The notes beneath the pieces were generated by a model that saw only the letters and a list, made by a program, of their open reading frames with translations, did not search any database and was not told the origin of the DNA. A program made the translations under genes and the position numbers. A stretch of 37,483 nucleotides of DNA. It comes from Marivivens sp. Lineage in GTDB: Bacteria > Pseudomonadota > Alphaproteobacteria > Rhodobacterales > Rhodobacteraceae. Of the stretch, positions 29,557 through 37,483 are shown in pieces (within the stretch, counting starts at the first letter, position 1; each line of letters begins with the position of its first letter). The DNA lies in the NCBI GenBank assembly GCA_023254495.1, contig JALRLK010000113.1, positions 1 through 37,483 of the forward strand, written 5' to 3'.

Positions 29557-31884
29557 TCACTCGGCTGTCAACAGCGGCGGCTTTTTGGCCGAGTGGGTGA
29601 TCTTGGCCTGTTCGGGTGCCAAGACTTCAAGCTCGATCTTGTCGTCCTTGACCTTCACCTTGACGACCCCGCCCTTCATCAGCTTGCCAAAGAGAAGCTC
29701 TTCGGCCAGCGGCTTCTTGATCGATTCCTGAATGACGCGGGCCAGCGGGCGTGCGCCCATCTTGTCGTCATAGCCCTTGTCGGCCAGCCATTCTGCGGCG
29801 GCGGGTGTGAGGTCGATTTGGACGTTGCGGTCCATGAGTTGCGCCTCAAGCTGAAGGACGAACTTCTCGACCACCTGCACGATGACCTCTTTGGGCAAGG
29901 GCGCGAAGGGGATCACCGCATCAAGGCGGTTGCGGAATTCCGGCGTAAAGATGCGCTCGATGGCGGCGGTATCCTCGCCCTCGCGGCGGTCGCGGCCGAA
30001 ACCGATGGCCTCTTTCGCCTGCTCGGCAGCGCCGGCGTTCGAGGTCATGATCAGGATCACATTGCGGAAATCGGTGGTCCGGCCGTTGTGATCGGTCAAT
30101 TTCCCGTGGTCCATCACCTGCAGGAGGATGTTGTAGACATCCGGGTGCGCCTTCTCGATCTCGTCGAGGAGGAGGACGCAATGTGGCGTCTGATCGACCT
30201 TGTCGGTCAGCATCCCGCCCTGATCGAAGCCCACATAGCCCGGCGGCGCGCCGATGAGGCGGCTGACGGCGTGTTTCTCCATGTATTCCGACATATCGAA
30301 GCGCAGAAGCTCGACTCCGAGCGTATCCGCGAGCTGCTTGGCGACCTCGGTCTTGCCGACGCCGGTTGGGCCGGAGAAGAGATAGTTGCCAATGGGCTTT
30401 TCCGGCTCGCGCAGGCCCGCGCGGGCGAGTTTGATCGCCGACGACAGCGCCTCGATCGCCACGTTCTGGCCAAAGACCACGCGCTTGAGCGATTTCTCGA
30501 GGTCGCGCAGGGTCTCGGCATCGTCTTTCGAGACCGATTTCGGCGGGATGCGGGCGATCTTGGCGACGACGGCCTCGATCTCCTTCACGCCGATGGTCTT
30601 GCGCCGCTTGCTCTCGGCGACAAGGTGCTGGGCCGCGCCCGCCTCGTCGATCACGTCGATCGCCTTATCGGGCAGCTTGCGGTCGTTGATGTAACGGGCC
30701 GAAAGCTCAACCGCCGCGCGGATCGCGTCGGAGGTGTATTTGATGTTGTGATGCTCCTCGAAATAGGGCTTGAGGCCACGCAGGATCTTGACCGAATCCT
30801 CGACCGAAGGCTCGTTCACGTCGATCTTCTGGAACCGGCGGCTCAGCGCCCGATCCTTCTCGAAATGCTGGCGGAATTCCTTGTAGGTGGTCGAGCCCAT
30901 GCAGCGCAGCTTGCCACCCTGCAGCGCGGGCTTGAGAAGGTTGGAGGCATCCATCGCCCCGCCCGAGGTGGCGCCCGCGCCGATCACGGTGTGGATCTCG
31001 TCGATGAAGAGAACGGCGTCGGGGTGATCCTCAAGCTCGCTCACCACGGCCTTGAGCCGCTCTTCGAAATCGCCGCGATAGCGGGTGCCGGCCAGAAGCG
31101 CGCCCATATCGAGCGAGAAGATCGTCGTGCCGGAGAGAACCTCGGGCACATCGTGGTTGACGATCTTATGCGCAAGGCCTTCGGCAATCGCGGTCTTGCC
31201 GACGCCGGGATCGCCGACCAGAAGCGGATTGTTCTTGCGGCGGCGGCATAGAACCTGAATGCAGCGCTCGACCTCGTGCTCGCGGCCGATCAGCGGATCC
31301 ACATCGCCCTTCTTCGATTTGGCGTTGAGATCGACGCAGTATTTCTTCAGCGCACTTTCCTTTTCCTCGGCGGGGGCGCTTTCGGTGGCTTGCTCGGTCC
31401 GCTCGCTCGCGCCGGTGACGGTGCGGGTCTCGCCGTAGGCGGGATCCTTGGCGACGCCGTGGGCGATAAAATTCACCGCGTCATAGCGGGTCATGTCCTG
31501 CTCTTGCAGGAAGAAGGCGGCGTTCGATTCGCGCTCGGCAAAGATCGCGACGAGCACGTTGGCGCCGGTGACCTCATTGCGGCCCGACGACTGGACATGG
31601 ATCGCGGCTCGCTGGATCACCCGCTGGAAGGCGGCAGTCGGCACGGCCTCGGAGCCTTCGACATCGGTGATAAGCGTGCTGAGATCATCGTCGATGAACT
31701 CTTCGAGAGTCGCCCGCAATTCGTCGAGATCGACCGAACAGGCCTTCATCACCCGTGCAGCGTCGGGCTCGTCGATCAGCGACAGCAAGAGATGCTCCAG
31801 CGTGGCAAGCTCGTGATGGCGGGCGTTGGCCAGTGCCAGCGCCGCGTGAATGGACTGCTCGAGTGTTTTCGAAAAAGACGGCAC
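29557..31884 (-). CDS. clpA: ATP-dependent Clp protease ATP-binding subunit ClpA
   Basis: [46 protein letters not shown]; two AAA domains ([30 protein letters not shown]). Confidence 0.96.
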   Translation of the reverse strand: MPSFSKTLEQSIHAALALANARHHELATLEHLLLSLIDEPDAARVMKACSVDLDELRATLEEFIDDDLSTLITDVEGSEAVPTAAFQRVIQRAAIHVQSSGRNEVTGANVLVAIFAERESNAAFFLQEQDMTRYDAVNFIAHGVAKDPAYGETRTVTGASERTEQATESAPAEEKESALKKYCVDLNAKSKKGDVDPLIGREHEVERCIQVLCRRRKNNPLLVGDPGVGKTAIAEGLAHKIVNHDVPEVLSGTTIFSLDMGALLAGTRYRGDFEERLKAVVSELEDHPDAVLFIDEIHTVIGAGATSGGAMDASNLLKPALQGGKLRCMGSTTYKEFRQHFEKDRALSRRFQKIDVNEPSVEDSVKILRGLKPYFEEHHNIKYTSDAIRAAVELSARYINDRKLPDKAIDVIDEAGAAQHLVAESKRRKTIGVKEIEAVVAKIARIPPKSVSKDDAETLRDLEKSLKRVVFGQNVAIEALSSAIKLARAGLREPEKPIGNYLFSGPTGVGKTEVAKQLADTLGVELLRFDMSEYMEKHAVSRLIGAPPGYVGFDQGGMLTDKVDQTPHCVLLLDEIEKAHPDVYNILLQVMDHGKLTDHNGRTTDFRNVILIMTSNAGAAEQAKEAIGFGRDRREGEDTAAIERIFTPEFRNRLDAVIPFAPLPKEVIVQVVEKFVLQLEAQLMDRNVQIDLTPAAAEWLADKGYDDKMGARPLARVIQESIKKPLAEELLFGKLMKGGVVKVKVKDDKIELEVLAPEQAKITHSAKKPPLLTAE

Positions 31885-31992
31885 GTTTCGTGCTCCTCTG
31901 ATCTGGGGGCAGGGGGGAACGATGGCCCGTCCTGACCGTGGCCTTCTACCTCTTAAGGTTTGGTTTTATCGCGGAACCTTCAAGGACTAATT

Positions 31993-32028
31993 TTGCCACA
32001 GCGATCACATTTTGGGTGATTTTGGCAA
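31993..32028. promoter_or_regulatory. Nested inverted repeat in the gloB-clpA intergenic region
   Basis: TTGCCA-cagcg-ATCAC-attttgg... GTGAT-tt-TGGCAA; outer 6-bp and inner 5-bp arms. Confidence 0.35.
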
Positions 32029-32050
32029 TTATCCTCCATTTGTGATCTGT

Positions 32051-32818
32051 TCAGAATCTGTCTTTGCGGCTGCGGATTTCCGCAAAGGCCGCCACATCGC
32101 CGGCGTCCGCCATGCCGATTGCTGTTTTTACCTCGGGCAGGTCGGTGCGCAGAAACGGGTTTGTCGCGATTTCCTCGGACAAAAGCGAGGGCACCGTCGC
32201 CTCGCCGCGCGCCCGTTTGGCGGCGATTTCGGCGGCGCGGGCTTGGAGAGCAGTGTTGCCGGGTTCAACGGTCAGGGCAAAGCGGGCGTTGCCGGCGGTG
32301 TATTCGTGGCCCGAGCAAACGAGGGTATCGGCGGGCAGCGCCCGCAGTTTGCGGAGGCTCTGCCACATCTGATCGGGGGTGCCTTCGAAAAGCCGGCCAC
32401 AACCAAGCGCCATGAGGCTGTCGGCAGTAAAAACGGCGCTGATTTCGGGAAGGTGAAAGGCGATATGGCCCGCGGTGTGGCCCGAGACGTCGATCACATG
32501 GGCTTTAGTGCCAAGCACGTCGATCACGTCGCCCTCTGCGACCGCCAGATCAAGCTTGGGCAGACGATGCGCGTCTGCCGCCGCGCCCACGACCTTGGCG
32601 CCAAAGGCCTCGCGGAGCGGCTCGACACCGTCGATGTGATCCCAGTGGTGGTGCGTCAGAAGGATCAGATCGAGACCCCACCCCCGTTCTGCAAGCGAGG
32701 CCCGGATTGGGGCTGCGTCCGGCGCATCTATCAGGGCGGTCTGGCCGGTCTCGGCATTGTGCAGGAGATAGGCGTAATTATCTGCAAGACAGGGCAGGGT
32801 GACGAGTTCGAGGGGCAT
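32051..32818 (-). CDS. gloB: Hydroxyacylglutathione hydrolase (glyoxalase II)
   Basis: MPLELVTLPCLADNYAYLLHNAETGQTALIDAPDAAPI...LLTHHHWDHIDGVEPL...SGHTAGHIAFH...GHEYT; metallo-beta-lactamase fold glyoxalase II. Confidence 0.94.
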   Translation of the reverse strand: MPLELVTLPCLADNYAYLLHNAETGQTALIDAPDAAPIRASLAERGWGLDLILLTHHHWDHIDGVEPLREAFGAKVVGAAADAHRLPKLDLAVAEGDVIDVLGTKAHVIDVSGHTAGHIAFHLPEISAVFTADSLMALGCGRLFEGTPDQMWQSLRKLRALPADTLVCSGHEYTAGNARFALTVEPGNTALQARAAEIAAKRARGEATVPSLLSEEIATNPFLRTDLPEVKTAIGMADAGDVAAFAEIRSRKDRF

Positions 32819-32879
32819 GGTAATCTCGCAATCGCTTGTTATGGTTGTCCCAGCCTGACGGAAAGGATCCCGGCCTGCA

Positions 32880-33647
32880 ATGCACCTAGACGTGCTGGAC
32901 CTGCGCAACTTCTACTACCGCAGCCCTTTGGGACGCGCGGCGCAAAAGGTCATCCGCGATCAGCTTGTGTCGATCTGGCCCGAGGCCAAGGCGCAATGCG
33001 TGGTGGGCTATGGCTTTGCCGTGCCGCTCTTGCGCCCCTATCTCGGCGAGGCGCGGCGGGTGATCGGCCTGATGCCGGGGCCGCAAGGCGTCATGCCTTG
33101 GCCCGCGGGTATGCCCAATGTCAGCGTGCTGTGCGAAGAGGCCGAGTGGCCGATCCAGACGGGCGCGGCCGACAAGCTGGTGTTGATGCATGGCCTTGAG
33201 ACCGCGGAAAACCCTTCGGCGGTGCTTGATGAATGCTGGCGGGTTCTTGGCCCCGGTGGTCGGGCCGTATTCATCGTTCCGAACCGGGCTGGCATCTGGT
33301 CGCGGTCGGACAAGACGCCCTTTGGCTATGGCCGCCCCTATTCGCTGGGCCAGCTCGAGGTGCAGCTGCGGCGGCATGGCTTTGCTACCGAGCGGGCCAT
33401 GTCGACGCTCTATCAGCCACCGTCCTACCGGAAGGTCTGGCGCCGGATGGCGGGGCTTCTTGAGACAAGCGGGCGGCATCTGCCTGTCTTTGCCGCCGGC
33501 GGCGTACTCTTTGTCGAGGTATCCAAGCAGGTTCCTGCGACGAACAAGGGGGGGCTGGGCGAGGCCGTCCGCAGGCCGATGCGCGTTCTTGAGGGGATCG
33601 GTGCTGCGGAACCCAAGCCGAGCTATCGCGGGCCGGGCGTGCGCTAG
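32880..33647 (+). CDS. Class I SAM-dependent methyltransferase
   Basis: [29 protein letters not shown]...[15 protein letters not shown]...[42 protein letters not shown]; methyltransferase type 11-like. Confidence 0.82.
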   Translation: MHLDVLDLRNFYYRSPLGRAAQKVIRDQLVSIWPEAKAQCVVGYGFAVPLLRPYLGEARRVIGLMPGPQGVMPWPAGMPNVSVLCEEAEWPIQTGAADKLVLMHGLETAENPSAVLDECWRVLGPGGRAVFIVPNRAGIWSRSDKTPFGYGRPYSLGQLEVQLRRHGFATERAMSTLYQPPSYRKVWRRMAGLLETSGRHLPVFAAGGVLFVEVSKQVPATNKGGLGEAVRRPMRVLEGIGAAEPKPSYRGPGVR

Positions 33648-33929
33648 GCCAGAATCGCCCCGGATTCGGTATTCCGGGCCGGTAAAGCGCCTTTTCCAGA
33701 AAATATTTTGCGCCCGTTAGCGGGATCATTCGCCAAGTGCCTGTGTTATATGGTTTCGCAAAGCATAATTGCCGCAGATAAAGCGCTGCTAGGCGGTTGC
33801 CCCACTCAAAAGGCTCTGCTACATCCGCCCTGATTTTACGCCCCCGGTATATCCGAGGGCTCCAAGGCTGCCCTCCTGCCGCTCTTCACCGGGTGAACGG
33901 ACTGGGCCAAACACATCGGAAGGGTGGAC

Positions 33930-34489
33930 GTGTCCGAACCAGCTTCGATCTCAACCGGCATCGCCAAGCGCTATGCCACCGCCGTTTTTGAACTGGCGAA
34001 CGAGGAAAAGGGTCTCAAGACCCTTGAATCCGACATCGATGCACTGGACGCCGCGATCGAAGGATCGGCGGATCTGCGTGCGTTGATTTCTTCGCCGCTC
34101 TACAGCCGCGAAGACCAGGCGGATGCCATGACGGCACTTGCCAAGAAGATGAAACTCTCGGCGATCGTGACCAACACGCTCGCCCTGATGGCGTCGAACC
34201 GCCGCCTGTTTACCTTGCCCCAGCTGATCTCGGCGCTGCGCGACCGTATTGCTGAGGAAAAGGGCGAAGTGACGGCCGAGGTTGTCAGCGCGAAAGCCCT
34301 GACCAAGACCCAGGCCGACAAACTTGCCAAGACGCTCAAGGCGCAGATCGGCAAGACCGTCAAGATCAATGCGACCGTGGATGAAAGCCTCATCGGCGGT
34401 CTTATCGTTAAGGTGGGCTCGAAGATGATCGATACCTCGATCGCCTCCAAGCTCAGCGCTCTCCAGAACACCATGAAAGAGGTCGGATA

Positions 34490-34490
<1 letters not shown>
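33930..34490 (+). CDS. atpH: F1F0 ATP synthase subunit delta
   Basis: GTG start; (M)[45 protein letters not shown]...[23 protein letters not shown]. An alternative GTG lies at 33924. Confidence 0.94.
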
Positions 34491-36028
<1,538 letters not shown>

Positions 36029-36058
36029 TTTCGTGGCTTTGGATAAGGAGACAAGGCA

Positions 36059-36931
36059 GTGCCTAGTCTAAAGGACCTGAAAAATAGGATCGCGTCGGTC
36101 AAATCGACCCGCAAGATCACCAAGGCCATGCAGATGGTGGCCGCCGCGAAACTACGGCGGGCACAGGATGCGGCCGAGCAGGCCCGCCCCTATACCGATC
36201 GCTTCAATGCGGTTTTGGCGGGGCTTGCCGCCTCTGTCGGCGGATCGGACTCTGCCCCCCGGCTTCTGTCGGGTACGGGGTCCGACAAGGTCCACCTTCT
36301 GGTGGTCATGACGGCGGAACGTGGCCTCTGCGGTGGTTTCAACTCCTCGATCGTCAAGCTCGCCCGCACCCGTGCGGCCGAGCTGGTCGCGGCAGGCAAG
36401 ACCGTCAAGATCCTCACTGTCGGCAAAAAGGGCCGCGAACAGCTGCGCCGCGATTGGGCCAGCCACTTCGTTGCTCACGTTGACCTGTCGGCCGTTCGCA
36501 AACTTGGTTACACCAACGCCCAGGACATCGCCCGCGACCTTCTGGGCCGCTTCGATGCCGGCGAGTATGATGTCGCCACCATCTTCTTCAGCCGCTTTCA
36601 GTCGGTGATCGCTCAGATCCCGACCGCACAGCAGATCATCCCGGCCAAATTCGAAGAGGCCGAGGCAGGCGCCGCAACGCTCTATGACTATGAGCCGAGC
36701 GAAGAGGCGATCCTGGCCGACCTGCTGCCGCGCGGCGTGGCTACGCAAATCTTTGCGGCGCTCCTCGAGAACGCAGCGTCCGAACAGGGCGCGCGGATGA
36801 GCGCGATGGACAACGCAACCCGCAACGCCGGTGACATGATCGACCGTCTGACCATTGAGTTTAACCGCTCGCGTCAGGCCGTCATCACTAACGAGCTGAT
36901 TGAAATTATTTCGGGCGCGGAAGCGCTCTAA
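36059..36931 (+). CDS. atpG: F1F0 ATP synthase subunit gamma
   Basis: GTG start; [49 protein letters not shown]. Confidence 0.97.
   Translation: MPSLKDLKNRIASVKSTRKITKAMQMVAAAKLRRAQDAAEQARPYTDRFNAVLAGLAASVGGSDSAPRLLSGTGSDKVHLLVVMTAERGLCGGFNSSIVKLARTRAAELVAAGKTVKILTVGKKGREQLRRDWASHFVAHVDLSAVRKLGYTNAQDIARDLLGRFDAGEYDVATIFFSRFQSVIAQIPTAQQIIPAKFEEAEAGAATLYDYEPSEEAILADLLPRGVATQIFAALLENAASEQGARMSAMDNATRNAGDMIDRLTIEFNRSRQAVITNELIEIISGAEAL

Positions 36932-37483
<552 letters not shown>

Noticed and set aside
29548-31251. 567-aa plus-strand ORF opposite clpA
   Set aside because: Shadow ORF; clpA AAA domains are intact on the other strand.

Overview
Most of this 37.5 kb window reads as core chromosome of a GC-rich alphaproteobacterium, probably Rhodobacteraceae-like (judged from gene content and protein sequences; no database was searched). 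Left to right it contains: a minus-strand purine cluster (xdhA-xdhB-xdhC, then the ATPase, two permeases and BMP-type binding protein of a nucleoside-type ABC transporter); dnaE; slyX; hisS-hisZ-hisG; a DUF1489 gene; B12-dependent ribonucleotide reductase; a Hint-domain gene; rpsD; homospermidine synthase; hisC-tyrC; DUF2125 and ChaC-like genes; a MotA/TolQ/ExbB-like gene paired with a long coiled-coil OmpA-domain gene; clpA; gloB and a divergent methyltransferase; and atpH-atpA-atpG-atpD. No CRISPR array, tRNA, rRNA or intact mobile element was seen. The best second-look items are: (1) atpD is broken after codon 125 and joined to the interior of a frameshifted IS630-like transposase fragment at the right edge; (2) an in-frame TAG near the start of the Hint-domain gene; (3) a proton-channel-like pair whose OmpA partner has an approximately 540-residue coiled coil with a heptad-spaced repeat; (4) a palindromic CTAG that serves as the stop codon of two convergent genes; (5) structured leaders and palindromes upstream of rpsD, xdhA, clpA and the atp operon. 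I did not find a convincing new multi-gene system.
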